This document shows positions 37,931 through 51,288 of a stretch of 64,000 bases of DNA, in pieces (the first letter of the stretch is position 1; each line of letters starts with the position of its first letter). Both the position numbers and the translations under genes were made by a program. The notes under the pieces were generated by a model, which searched no databases, was not told the DNA's origin, and saw nothing but the letters and a program-made list of their open reading frames with translations. The stretch is from Setophaga petechia (lineage: Eukaryota; Chordata; Aves; Passeriformes; Parulidae): NCBI GenBank assembly GCA_024362935.1, contig JANCRA010000008.1:35620557-35684556 (forward strand), read 5' to 3'.

Positions 37931-40900
37931 CTGCTCAAGAGAAAGTGCCCAATCAGCTTTCCTGTTGGCTGTTTCGGCAACCAATTAGACATTAATGTGT
38001 TCTTAATTGAAGTTTTCCATCCTTCACATTTCACTGTTCCTTGTGGTTATAAATTCAATACATACAGAATCTTTAATAAAGCCAAGCAGTTCGAGCTTAC
38101 TTTTTTTTCATTAACTTCTCTAACACTTCATATCTTACAAAATAGGGATTTGATTTTAGGATATTTCCATGTTCATTGAGCTGTAATATTTTAAGACATG
38201 GGGTTTACTACTTTACTTCCATAAATGATTGCCTAATACCCAAAGAGGTCATACAGAAAGTATCCAAGATAATTTAGTGATAGTCTACAAACACTTCTCT
38301 TTTATTGCCAAAAAAACAGATAGTAAATAGATTTTCCTATATTAGTATCCTGAGATCATCCTCTCTGGACAAAATTAACTGTTGTTAATTAAATATTTCA
38401 ACTGTCCATTTTTTCACTGTTAAACTAAATGTTTTCCAAGTTTCACTTTGAGTTAAATAAATGGTTTATCTATTTAATCTAAACAGTTTAATTTACTGCT
38501 TTGATCTTTATGATATTTTACTCAATGTCACAGGAATATGTATATACTCTTTAGCAAAGAGTATGTTTTAATTCACTCTCATATCCCTTTTAATGTGGCT
38601 ACAAACACGTAGCCTCAACATTGACTTTGTACAGTGGACTAATCAGGAAAAAATTCTTATAATAATAAATGTTCATCAAGCATGAAATTTTCCTGTTCAG
38701 ATTGAAAATTTCCTGAGTGCAAAAGACTAAGGAGAGTAGTGAAAAACTAATATACACAATCTGGAAACTAAAATATTGATTGATAAGAGGAGAAGGAGAA
38801 GATCTTGAATATCCAAATAACTTGGTGGAGGTCAAGTAAGAAGAAGAAACAGGAACATAAAAACAGTGACTGTAGTTCTAAATATAGGATGTCAAAGGAA
38901 ATTTGAAAATGGAGAAGAATAAAGTTGTGTTTCATGGCACTGTGTACCTCTGGATGGTAAACAGGGAAACAGAGTCTCATGGGATAGGAAATGTGGTGAT
39001 CTGAAGGATCACAGATAGTTTATGGGAGGCAGAAGAAGACAGTCACTTAATTGGAGGGACAATGAAATTGTATCATGAGATCTTACTCCCATTAGAGACA
39101 ATAAATTCTGCATCTATTAAATCTATTTTATCACACTAAGGAAAGCTTGAACAGGCATATCCTTTGGAAGCAGGAAAGGTATGAAATTAGTAGCAGTCAC
39201 ACTGCTCAAGTAAGACTCTTTATAGTTTTTGATACATGATAACTTCTCTCACACTCTGATGCCCTGCACCTACACCATGGTATGAGGTCAGGTCTTTGGG
39301 AAGACATTTGCTAATGTAGGAATTGATCACAGAAGTGTTTGTAACCATTTTCTGTCCTTATGTTTGGCTAGTTACAGTACACACACCTATCAAATTGCAC
39401 AAATTAGCTTTTCTTTAGTTTTCTAAAATACAACATAAAATATGACATGGTACATTACACATAAAAGTTTAAGATAATGTTCATGGAAGTTCCAAGTGCA
39501 GAGAAATTAATGTTTTTATCAAACTGGTTAATACAGATGATACGTTTGTTTTAGAGGAAAATAAAAGCATAGAAATATTTCCATCACTGTTATAAATTTT
39601 CATCAGTTTATTAAATCTTTTATTACGCCTAGAGATTCCCCAGCAATCTGAAATGAAATGGCCTACCTCTGAGGTGCTATTAGGATAAGAATAACTTACA
39701 GAATAAGCTTTACAAGACACGTAGAATCAATCATTTTTACTATTATAACCAAGACAAATTCCCATTAGAAACTATGCTGCACTTACAAGCATCTATTTAA
39801 AATTTTTATATACTTGGTGCGCCCAACATAGCAGCACTGTGTCTCAAATTACTTTTGTAAATCTAATTGATTTAATAAATTCACACTTAAATTGCTATTC
39901 AATTACTTACTCTTCTCTCCAGCAATTTTATAATCTTGAGCATATAGCAGAACGAGAACATAATTAAAGGGCTTATTCATTAAAGAAATTCTTCTGTGCT
40001 GGTAGATTACCTGAGTTTTTTCTCAAGATACTGAAGCTACAGCACGTCTCTGCAAAAAGGTTAGCATGGAAAATTGGAACATTATAAATATTTGGTACTA
40101 CACAGAAGGAGACATGCCTTATCATGTAGTGAATGTAGAGAATTTTTATATACCTCTTATGACCATATAATACAGAAATATTCCTAATGTTTCTTAAGCA
40201 TTTATCTGTTGTCAGCTAGATATTTATACATTTTTCTGATTTTTAAAAAATAACTTGAAGTGTCAAAAAGACATCGGTTTTCATATAATTACATATATGA
40301 ATGATTTATAGCTAAAATCAACCTGAAAACCTCATTTCCATGTATGTACATAGAAATGAGAGGTACCCACAGTCAATTATGTGACACAGGCAAATTGTTC
40401 TAAATCCAAACAAACCAGGGAATAACCTCTTGGCAGAGGTCACAACACAGTGAAATTAGTATGAAAGTACATAGAAGTAATGAATATTAGTACTTTAAGT
40501 TTCTCTCCAGAACTATGGACCCACAATACTCTAGAGCCCTTATGAGGAATTATTTTTGCCCATAACAAGCTAAAAAAGGAGGAAAGAATCATCTGTTTTG
40601 ATTGATGAGAAATTTGAAGGAGGGTACTACTACCTGTCTTCTTCAAGTCTGTACAAAACCGAACACACAGCACAGATCAATTAATCTTTAGGACAGAGCT
40701 TTGATCAAGACAACCACATCCTCTTTTTCTATATATCTCAAGAAACTGGTTTGAGCTTGAAGCTGCAATAAATCTTGCTAAAGTGAGATGTTACTCGTCT
40801 GAGCACAGACAGATTGTCTTTTCCCCACAAGCAAACAGTCTGCTTGCTCTGCATTTCCAACTTCCTACTTAGCATTGCTTTGAGTGGTTTCCCAAAAAGC

Positions 40901-41230
40901 TCTGCTATCTAGAGTAAATGTGGAGAGGGAATACTGCCACTACTTGGGCCTGGGGGCAAAACAAAGTATTCCAAAGAACAGCTTGACTCTGTTGCTAGGC
41001 AGTGAATAAGCCAATTTAGCGTTCCCCCCGCCTTTGCACTTTTGAAGAAAGCCTGTGTATTATATGTTGTGCTCTTATAGATGTCCCTATACAAATAAAG
41101 ACAGGATGCTTCTTTCTGCATTTGACTTTCTGTGTTCTCCTATGGCACTTAAAGAATTCAGTTAAATTCAGCATGAGTGAACCAAAACAACCCTCCATAT
41201 GGAATATGACTTTTTCCCCTTAATATACAA
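37931..41230. other. AT-rich non-coding DNA, no gene seen
   Basis: No gene, RNA or transposon recognised. Confidence 0.55.
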
Positions 41231-41281
41231 AAGTTACACATAGATTTCCATATGCCCATAAGTTACACATAGATTTCCATA
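41231..41281. repeat. Direct duplication of 22 bp, period 29
   Basis: The word beginning AAGTTACACATAGATTTCCA is found at 41231-41252 and 41260-41281 with a 7-bp spacer and no mismatch. Confidence 0.93.
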
Positions 41282-44200
41282 GAGTACTCGGCCTCTTAAA
41301 TATGATCAATAGAAAAGCAAGTAAACTCAAAAACAATTCTACAAATTTACAATTTTATTCTCTGCAATTTTAATAATGAAAAACAAACTAGTAAAAAATT
41401 AAAGTTTCTTTAGAGCTCTCCAAAGACATTGCAACTCTTCAAGAAAGCATACATTAATCCTCTAATTAGCATATATCCTAGTTTGCTTAAGCTAGGAAAA
41501 ATAAAAATTAAAGCAAATTTGGGTTTTGCCTAAATAATACTGCTTAAGAGTATTAAGACCTCTTTGGTTTCGAATCACTTCACAAACTATACAGACACCT
41601 ACAAGAAGTCTGGATTTTAGGTTAGTAACAGATTTAATGGTACAGTATCTAATCTGGGATTTTGGTCAGAATTGTGTGTTTGAATCATACCTGACATCTA
41701 CACAAAGTTTTTATATCATAAATCTGCTTTGGAAAATGATGGGTTCAGGAGTTTCATATGTTTCTATGAGGAAAATGTTTACTTATTTTGATATTATCAG
41801 TTACTTTGACATTTTGATGTACCAGTATTTTTTTTTTTCTCAGACCAAACAAATTAAAATTTTTTATGTTCTTATCTGACAGACAAATCTTGCAAAAGGA
41901 TTACCAAAGCTATTAGCAATGATGGCTCCATTCTCCAAAATTGTATCTGGATTTTACCCAGCCATCACCTTCATGCATCTGAAGAGCTTGCAATGAAATT
42001 TGGTCTACCTGTAGATGGGATACAGTCTATCAGAATTTTCTTTGTTTCCTTGAAGTTCTTGATTGGTAATTCAACAATACAATTGACATACAACCATATA
42101 TTTTTGGATAAAACTTCAGAAATGCAGGCAAAAACCATAAATACTGGTACTCTTGCATGAAATCTTTCTTCCAGAAAAAAAATTGCAAATATTTTGTATC
42201 ATAATTTAGTGGTTTTTATTTTTTTTTTCACTTAGCTAAGAAAAATGGGTTTACTATCTGGACTAAAACATGATGTCACCTACATTTACAAATGTATTTT
42301 TGGCACCCTTGTCATAATACCCTTTCAAAAACAGAAAATGAATTGTGCAAAATGTTAAGGAGGAATATCTTGAAAAAAACATTCTGAAAACACTAATAAC
42401 TTCTTTATCTCTGACATATTTCATCCTCTTTTCCTACTTTCATAAACAGAAAGTTACTTAGGTATTGTGAAGATGACGAATTCCTGGTTTGAATAAGTAA
42501 AAAATGGAGGCAATTATAAAATCCTGAAAGAGCTACCCACAATTTTTCATTTTAAAACAGGGAACTGCAACTTATATATAGAATAAGAATGCAGTTCCTT
42601 ATCAAAGAGAACCATTTAGCTAGGACTCAAACTGCTAAGTCATTTTAGGTCAAAGCAAAACATTTTAATCATCACTCAACAAATTGATTAGCAGTCAGGA
42701 GTGACTGAGAAACTCAGTGATCTTTTTGCCTGAAACACCGTTTAGTAATTGGACTCCCTCTTATTTTACAAATCTCATCAATCATGAGAACCATGGTGAA
42801 ATCTCATTTTCATTTCTTCTCACATAAAAAGTACTGCACCATATATTCCATTGAGTTTCTGCCAAGTAAACCTGACCATGTGCAAACATAAATGCACCAG
42901 CAAAAAAGAGAATAATATAAACCAATAGCCAGAGCCTGAATATCCAACAATCCACACTTCAAGCCTTTTTCTAGCCCCTGCTTACCCCATTGAAAAAGGA
43001 CAGATCACCAAATACAAGGAAAAATACCCACCCTTAAGTTTGAGGCTGATCAAGTGCAAAGCTCAGCCTTTCTGAAGTTAATGATTGCTGCTGCAGTTTG
43101 CAGTTTTGTCAGCAATATCCCGTTTTTGATTGTTTCTATGGTAATCATGGAAATGGTGGTGGTAGAGCAGCATGGAACCATTTATCTTCCTTCAGGATAG
43201 CCACTGTTAGCTAATCAGCAGTAGCCCTGCTGCTATTTGTCAATAACCAGAAACATAGCTGTGACCAAGCTGCCTGAGACACCTGTTAGTAGGGCAATAC
43301 TTCAAGTTTCCACAACTCTAACAATTTTATCTTTCATTTTTCTAATCAACAGTTTGTTGTAGGACTGCTTTGAATGGCACCTGAAAATGTCTGCACTCTC
43401 TGAACTGTATCCAAACTGAATACCACAGGAAGATGATGTCACTACTCTCTCCACAATTCTTTTTAAATTATTGCTATATTAAAATTGATAGATTCTCCAT
43501 GTTATTTGATTTCAGCAGCTGTACTTTGGTCTGGAATATTCTAAAATATAAACAATATATTTTTATATACACAATAGATTAGATTAATTTCCAGCTTTGG
43601 CATTTCATAGTTTATATGAAAAAATCACAAATATTCAGAATGTGGAAAAATTCAATTACTGATGTTAATTCAAAGAGTCGTTTAGTTTTTCAGCTTCATT
43701 TCCTTTTGTTTAAATTGCAATCGTTGCCACTTTATCAAGGTTTTTATATTCTCAGCATAATCAATATGCAGAAACCAAATGAACTGTGTATTTTTTACAA
43801 TTCAAAACCTACAGGTTTGCAGCTTTATCAATACTTCAATTATTTTTATAACTCACTTGATGTAAAGATTGTTTTCAAATCAAAACAATGAAAATAAGGA
43901 GACACTTTTGTAAACAAGATTACTTTAACAATCAAGATATTAAAAATTGCCTCTCTGCCTAGAAGAACCACCACTGGAAGCTAGCTAGGCAAAACCAAAA
44001 TATGGTAATTTCAGAACCTATTCTATTTGGATAGTGGAGGATTTCCTGCTAATTCTTTATATAATATTATTCAGGGTGACTTTGATTTCTTAAGGAAAAA
44101 AAGTCATTGAAAATCTAGAAACTCTAAGTTTCCTCTATTAAAATACAGCAAACTAAATTTAAGTTTTTTACTGAATATAACCAGCATGATTAGAGTTTTA

Positions 44201-47200
44201 AAGGAAAAATTCCCCTTTTTTTACTTTGGTAGAACATAAATATACACATACATATGGCAGTTACACAAAAAATCCTCTGTTCTTTTATTCTCTTTGTCTT
44301 TGAGTTTTTACAGCAGCACTCACAAAACAAACATGAAGATTAAAAAATTTCCCCATCATTAAAGCAATTGTAGCAGTACCTAAAACTACCAACACATGCA
44401 GAAGTTTAATGCTTAAAAAATCACTGCCTTGCAGAGACCTGCTGATTATTGCAGTTCCTGACAGTACAGTATATCAATACCAAAGCAAGCCAAAAATATT
44501 TCTTTTACTTTTATTCATATTTCACTCATAGTCATCTCTTCTTTATTATTTTTTTACCTTTGAGTTATTTCTCAGCTCCAGTTGACAGATTGTGTAAATA
44601 AAAATCAATATTAACATCCCAATATTAATATCCCTAAAGCACAGAGAACTAAGTGTAATCTCAAAGATAAGCTTTATTTGTATGGGTATTGTTTTAAATC
44701 TTTATTCACATATTATATCATCGAGTTACAGTAGATGCAGGAAACAACTTGTTTAAATTATTTAGCACTACTCATCTAATATACAAATGTTGGCTATTAG
44801 TAATTACTGATTAAGATCAACTACTGAGTAACAATTAACCAAATATTTTATCTTCTACATGTTTCTCTTAAGTATATTGCATTTATATACAAGTTTTGGA
44901 AGATTGAAATTTTTGACTTTGCATTTAATTTTATGAGATAAAATATCCAATCACCAAAATTGGAGGTAACACAATATGAAGTTGTGCTGAATGAATGCTA
45001 TGCTAGAGATAGAGCAAGCAGTCTGCACTGGTCCTTCAGGCCATTCATGAACTTTCACAGAAATATATGTAATTAGGACCTACATGCTGGTCAGGTTTAA
45101 TCCAGCACTTTTTTCCTAAATGACCAGCTCATTAACAGTTGACAAGGAGTGATATTCAAAAGGCAGAACCTTTCAGGAGCACTTCCACAATAAGATCATT
45201 ACATAGGGGAGACAAAGGAGATGTACCATTGCAGAGCTCAACTAGCAGCTCTCCTCTTTAACTTCTCATAGTTCCAGAAGTTTGGAAACATCTCTGCAAT
45301 ATGGCTATGTCTTTCAAAATTATACACAATATATTATGTCACATTTAGGCCATGCAGACACTTGTTGCAAATACTGTTGTGACCTCCTTCCAATGCTCCC
45401 TGTTGAGGACTATCATTGTTTCCATGCTTGGTCAGGAGCAAAAAAACAATATGAAATTTTTAGAGTACTGTAATAGAAAAATCTAAAAAAAATAAAAGCA
45501 CTGAATATAGTCTATTTATTGACATAACTTATGTGCATTCCACTCACAAAGATTGAAAATTCTCCAGGGCAGCTATAAAAGGCATAAAATCCACATACTT
45601 CCAAACCTTCCAACCTTATTGACTGTCAGTTTACTAAATGAAGTAAATAAAAATCTCTTATTGTCATATAATTCACTGCTCTTAAGGAACTGAAAATTTT
45701 CTTTAAGGTACTACTAACCAATTTTAATAATTACTTCTCCTAATTCCCAGAGGTGTTTTCAACGTCCTTAACGGATATGTCAAAAAGACCAACAAAAATC
45801 AGAAAGCAGAAAGATTACTCAGTATGATTGTCTATCCACAAGGAGTGTAAGAAATGGATGTTACCACCCTTCTTTGCATAAAATAAAATCACTGAGCAGA
45901 TCCACATACCTTTAATCTGGGTCAAAAGGCTGTTGCCTGTATTACTTTTATTTTAGCAAATGCATCTACATGGGGATTGAATTCAAGCTAAGAAAATCCT
46001 AGCTTTGCATATGACTTATTAAACAAGGGCAGGTCTCCACAGATTTAAAATGCCAAATAAGAAATTCTGCTTAGCAAGCCTGAAGTATACCCTGACGATA
46101 GCCTTACACTTCCATCACTTTTACTGATGCAAATATTGTAAATGATGAGTCCCTTTTCTTTTTAGATGTTACAGAACTGAAATTATGTTTCATTTAACTT
46201 TTTCAGGTCTGCTGCAACAATTGTCAGAGGAAGGAACAACAAAAGTTCTTGTACAATCCTCCGATACACAGAAATAGAAAATAAAATTCAACAGTTAATG
46301 TACCTTTATAAGATTATAGTACAGACACTTTTGGTGTACATACCTGCAAATTTGAACAGGCAGAATCCATCTGTTGGTAGATATGGATTCATATTCAATC
46401 CATAACCTAAGTCACCCCATCACCTTAGTTTTTTCTACCCTCAGCAGTTTGATGCATCAAGCACCAAGATTTTCAAGGTAAAAGATTTATTATCCTCTCT
46501 ATTCAGAGGACATAAATAACTGTCAACTTATTGAATAATAAAATTCTTGAATTTTTGGTGATTCATTTTTCCAATGAATTGGAAAGAGAATCTGGGGAAA
46601 GTAATTGCAATTTCTACAACTGTTCTGTACAGAAATAGCTGGAAAAAACAATTCAAAGATAAATTTTACAGTTAATAGTGCATATACTCTGAAATTACAT
46701 TATTTCCTTATTTTTTCTCATATTTGTCTCTTAAAAGCAGTAAATATTGCTCAAAGGTTTAAATCCATTTAAATCCATAGGAATAGAGCCAAAATCAGTA
46801 GGCAAGTCTTCCTAAAATTTTTTCATTTTCCACATTTTTCAATGAGCACTTTTAAACTTTTAACACAAACTCGTCCTTGTGACTTTATTTCTCCAACCCC
46901 AGTCACAGCAAATTCCTTTCCAAACAGTGTCTTTGCAATATCTTAGAGAATGAGTTATCTGTGGCCAGATGAACCTTTTGCTTGTACTCCCAAGTCAATT
47001 ACTTTCTCTTATGGGATTCAGCTGAACCACTTCACAGCTTTTATGGGTCACTATGTGATCAGGATCTGCTGGGATGTATTACAAATAGTGAAATATGGGT
47101 TTAAACAAGCTACCTTCGAAAGAATCCGTGGACCTCGGGCTATTCAATTATAGAGATTTACAGTGCTATAGCAAATTTTCTTTGTTTAAGACTCCATGTT

Positions 47201-47680
47201 CCTCAGGTAGTAGAACTTAGAGAAATGGGAGTGTAGGATAAGGTACATAAAAACAACTAAATGTTATCACACACTGAAAGAAAGCATTTTAGACCAAAGG
47301 GACAGATATTTTTTTTATTTGTTTTATTATTAGGTAGGAGCTGGAAAAGCAAAATTTGAGAAAGGCAAGCTGTTCCACTGAAATTGTTTAGTTTCATAAT
47401 ATATCTCTGAAGACATCACTGTCCATCAGTCTCCTTGAATGAAAAGTTAAAAAAGGAAAAATGGTCATTGAGTAAGGCTGCAGAACATCAAACCTTGAAC
47501 ATTCTAAAGAACAGGAGCATGGATAAGCTCATATGGTTTCTTCTGGTTCTCCATATTGAGTTATATTTCACTTTCAATTTTTCAAAGATTAAATTGTTAT
47601 TAGTCTTTTTCTCATAAATACTTCTAATATATTAACAGCAAATCTGATGTCTGATGCAACTTGATTTGGAACATTTCACA
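41282..47680. other. AT-rich non-coding DNA, no gene seen
   Basis: No gene or transposon recognised over 6.4 kb. 43080-43290 is somewhat less AT-rich and free of simple repeats but shows no coding frame. Open frames at 43616-43891 and 46950-47153 have no recognisable domain. Confidence 0.5.
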
Positions 47681-47737
47681 GTTTCACAGAATCACTATGT
47701 TGGAAGAGACCTTTAAGATCATAGAATCCAACCCAGC
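47681..47737 (-). mobile_element. Short CR1 3' tail, reverse orientation
   Basis: GTTTCACAGAATCACTATGT, then TTGGAAGAGACCTTTAAGATCAT, then GAATCCAACCCA form the reverse complement of an avian CR1 3' terminus. Only about 57 bp is recognisable; the rest is truncated. Confidence 0.8.
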
Positions 47738-47844
47738 TAAATACAATAAAATTATAGTGTATCTTTGCTACAGATACCTGTCAGAGGATCAACAAGTAGC
47801 TTTCCAACTAATTTCATTTATTAGCCTTAGAAGCAGAACCACCT

Positions 47845-47868
47845 CCCCCGCCCCCCCCCCCCCCCCCC
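47845..47868. repeat. Poly(C) tract, 18 uninterrupted C after CCCCCG
   Basis: C18 at 47851-47868, preceded by five C and one G. It is about 110 bp downstream of a CR1 tail. The reverse strand is a long G run able to form quadruplexes. Homopolymer length in such tracts is often mis-called by sequencing. Confidence 0.92.
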
Positions 47869-50800
47869 TAAAACCCCATTAAAAAACCCTAATCCAATTA
47901 AGAGATCAAACCTCAGATTTAAAAATCCACACCATAAAGGGTGTCTACATGGAATATATCTCAAAATTTACTCTGAGAGTGTGGTGGTGATGCCAGTCCA
48001 TGTAACAATTTGACCTTACTCATGGAAGGCCACAGAATTTCTATTCACTCAGCAGTGCAACATCTCATGTCTTGTCTTGACCAGAATTGAATTTAGCAAT
48101 GTGAATATGATTTATGGCAAATGTCTGACAAATCTATAAATCTGATACGTAGCAAATATTACCCCTATAGGTTACACTGGGGTTGGAGGAGGCCATCACA
48201 GAATGTAAACTAAAAATTGCAAACTGCCTTCACAAAGGGGTAAACACCGTTTACCCCACAAACAGAAGTCAAACAATGGCAGAGTGTTTGAAAACATTAA
48301 AAAATCCCATGAGAGACTCAAATCTGAGAAGAAAGAAATGCTCACCACCATCATAAAATTCTTAATTTAAAAAAAATCAGGACCAATAACTTCCTGTAAT
48401 CCTCTCCCTCACTCTATCCCTCCTGAGGATGTGTAGCAACCTAAAATACTAGGTTGACATCAGAAAGATGAAAGAAACATCAGAGGTGGAAAACTTGAGT
48501 CATTTACCTACTACAAATTTAACTGTATTTCTACTGAAAGATTTTCTTTATTACCTAGATATTTGTCTGTAAATAGCGTCATTGTAACTGAGATAGAAAC
48601 TACCTATTGGATTACACAATTAGACTTTAATTAGATTTACTTTATAACATAATCCAAAGTGTGAATGTGCTTTCTGAATTCGTACCAATTTCATGCGATC
48701 ATCCTATTTTTAAGATATTCTCATTATGAACTCATTTATTTATTTTCTGTTTTCTTTTTTTGTCTTAGTCTGATACTGCAGCCCCTCCACAACATTCATC
48801 AATCACTCAAAAAGAAAAAGCAACAAATCAGGAACAACTTCAAAGTTTACTATGCTTGAAACAATGCCCACAAAGTGTGGTTTACTTAGAGTAGTGAAGT
48901 CCAAATCTCAGAGTGACAGTTAATTTTCAATGAAGAATATGATTAAACAGAATTTAACTAATGATTTCCTCTCTAATGTCTATTACTATGAGAGTAAAAC
49001 AAAAACCAAGATGGATCGGGTTTGTGAAGAGACTACTTTATTTTTTATTCTGCTTCTAATCCCTCTTAGATGAAAAGGAAAATCACAGAACCCAGAAAAA
49101 TTCAAATGAAGCATTCTTTGATGTGGCTCAAGAAGTAAAGAAAGTTTGAGATGTCCTCAATGTCCTCACTGGCTTTAACATAAATATCCATTTAAGGTGC
49201 ACAAACAAAAACACCCAACATTTTTTCTTTATTTACTTTTATGGATATTCTATTATAAAGCTAATAATTTGGCAAACTGACAGATACTGCCAACCTAACC
49301 AGATGTTTTCTGCTTTATTCCAGTCTTCTGATTTTGAGATGTGAAAAAGAATTTTGCACGCTTACAGAAAAAGTGCATGGGATGGCAGCTGCATGTACCT
49401 CAAAAAATGGGAAGAGATGGGATTTAAGGCCTTTCCAGAACTCAGTTGTTAAGGAAAAAAAAAAAAGCACATAAGCCCATTAGTTGTTCTGAATGCTCTT
49501 GATACACAAAGAAGTATCAACTGAAATAACAGAGCTGAACTCTACTGGTATTTCATGGAACCTGTTTCTGTTGATGGTAGACAGGGAAAGAATAAAAATA
49601 TTTTAAAGAACAATCTAAAATACCACAAAAGGGTAATAATTGACAGTGGTTTTTTTTTTTTCTTCTTAATCCTGACAACAGAAGAAACAATCTTACTTCT
49701 AGATGTAAGTTCCTGACTTTGCAAGGAAGAAGAAAGAACTATGGCAAACAAAGAAGGAATGTTGAAAAAGTGAATTCTCAAATATGGTCAAATAATTAGA
49801 GACAACAATAATTTAAAAAGGACAAATTTTATCACAGAGAAATTGGTAGATGGGAAAGGAAGCCAGTTAAGAGCAAGCCAAGAAGCCTGTTTTAACTTTT
49901 ATTGTAAATTCTGTCTTTGCCACTCTCAAGTTTGTTAGACATTCAAAATACAAAATTTAGACAGAAACCAAAAATCTGTAATTTTTACTGATAAAAAAGT
50001 AAAATTTCAGCTCTCCTTCCCTCCTCCCACCCCTAGTATCACCCTCATTTAATCAGTATTTTCAACTTTCATTGTGCTATTTTCTGAAGACAAAATACTG
50101 AAGTACAATGGAGATGCTCTATATAATTATTTATTAGGAGCATTGAATTTTTGATATGGTGGAAAAAGGTTCTTGGGTGAATCAGGAACTCCATGATAAA
50201 ATCATTTGTCAAATTAGATTTGAATAAATATGTCAAATAAATATGCATTCTTGCTGTTTAAATAGTAATAAATGAATTTTCTGGTCTCTGTTTCCTTTAG
50301 TTTGGCCGTACTAAGACTGAATCAACTAGAATTATTATACTAGCCATTTTCTAATGCAATCCTGTTCAAATAACAAAACTTCTCATGTTAATACAATATG
50401 ATCATAATATTACCACAGACATCATAGATATAGACCAATAAAATATATTTTTTGCCTCTGTAGCATACTGTAATGGAATGACAGTAACAGAATCTCACAG
50501 TATTATGCAGCCATCCTTAGCTACACAGAGAGATGGTACTTTTCCCCCTAGGTACTATTACTTTGTTATTGTCACCATATGTTATGTACAAAAAAAAAGA
50601 GCAGATGGAACGTTTATTTTTAAATAAAGATGGGTACAGGGATCCTGGTCCACCTCCAGATTATAGCTAAAAGCTGTTGTTCTAAAGGTTGTGAACCTAT
50701 ATCTGACAAAACTATGGGAAGCAAATGTCCAATTAGAAATGCATAATGATAGTTTCTCTATAAACATAATTAAATAAGTATATATCATTGACATAGTTTA

Positions 50801-50982
50801 GTTTCACTCACTCTTTCTGTTTATTGTCTACATTTTATCAAAATAAGGAAGTAAAATAAACTATTGAAAGAGACTATTGAATGCTATTGACAGACAAGCG
50901 ATGCCTCGTTTTAAGCAAGGTAACACTGCATTAAACATCCTCAAGAAAGAGATCAATGTAACCTGAAGGAATCTTTCATAAT
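47869..50982. other. AT-rich non-coding DNA, no gene seen
   Basis: No gene, RNA or transposon recognised. Confidence 0.55.
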
Positions 50983-51288
50983 TGTACTTATTTTGTTGGG
51001 ACAGAGTTGGTTGTCTCCATAGCAGCTCCTACGATGCTGAATTTTGAATTACTGGAGAGAACAGTGTTGTGACATTAGCTGCTTCAGCTATTGCTGAGCA
51101 GTACCTGCACAAAACCTTTTTCTGCTTCTCCTGTTGCCTTGACAGCACGGGGACTGGGGATGGGCAAGAAGCTGTGAGGGAACACAGCTGGGACAGCTGA
51201 ACCCAACTGGACAAAGAGATATCCCATACCATGTCATGCTTAGCATATAAAGCTGGAGGAAGAAGGGAGAGAGGGCATTCAGAATTGG
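50983..51288 (+). mobile_element. Truncated ERVL-like LTR, U3 part, forward orientation
   Basis: TGTACTTATTTTGTTGGGAC with GACAGAGTTGG, a TATTGCTGAGCAGTACCTGC block, TTTTTCTGCTTCTC, a GAACACAGCTGGGACAGCTG block, the AACCCAACTGGACAAAG block, a GATATCCCATACCATGTCATG block and the TATA context AGCATATAAAGCTGG follow the U3 of an abundant avian ERVL-type LTR in order. The element begins with TGT at 50983 and breaks off about 40 bp after the TATA box, so R and U5 are missing. Internal gaps relative to the family occur near 51060 and 51140. No retroviral coding sequence is attached. Confidence 0.82.
51246..51251 (+). promoter_or_regulatory. TATA box of the truncated LTR
   Basis: TATAAA inside AGCATATAAAGCTGG, the usual context of this LTR class. 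The transcription start and downstream R/U5 are lost. Confidence 0.55.
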
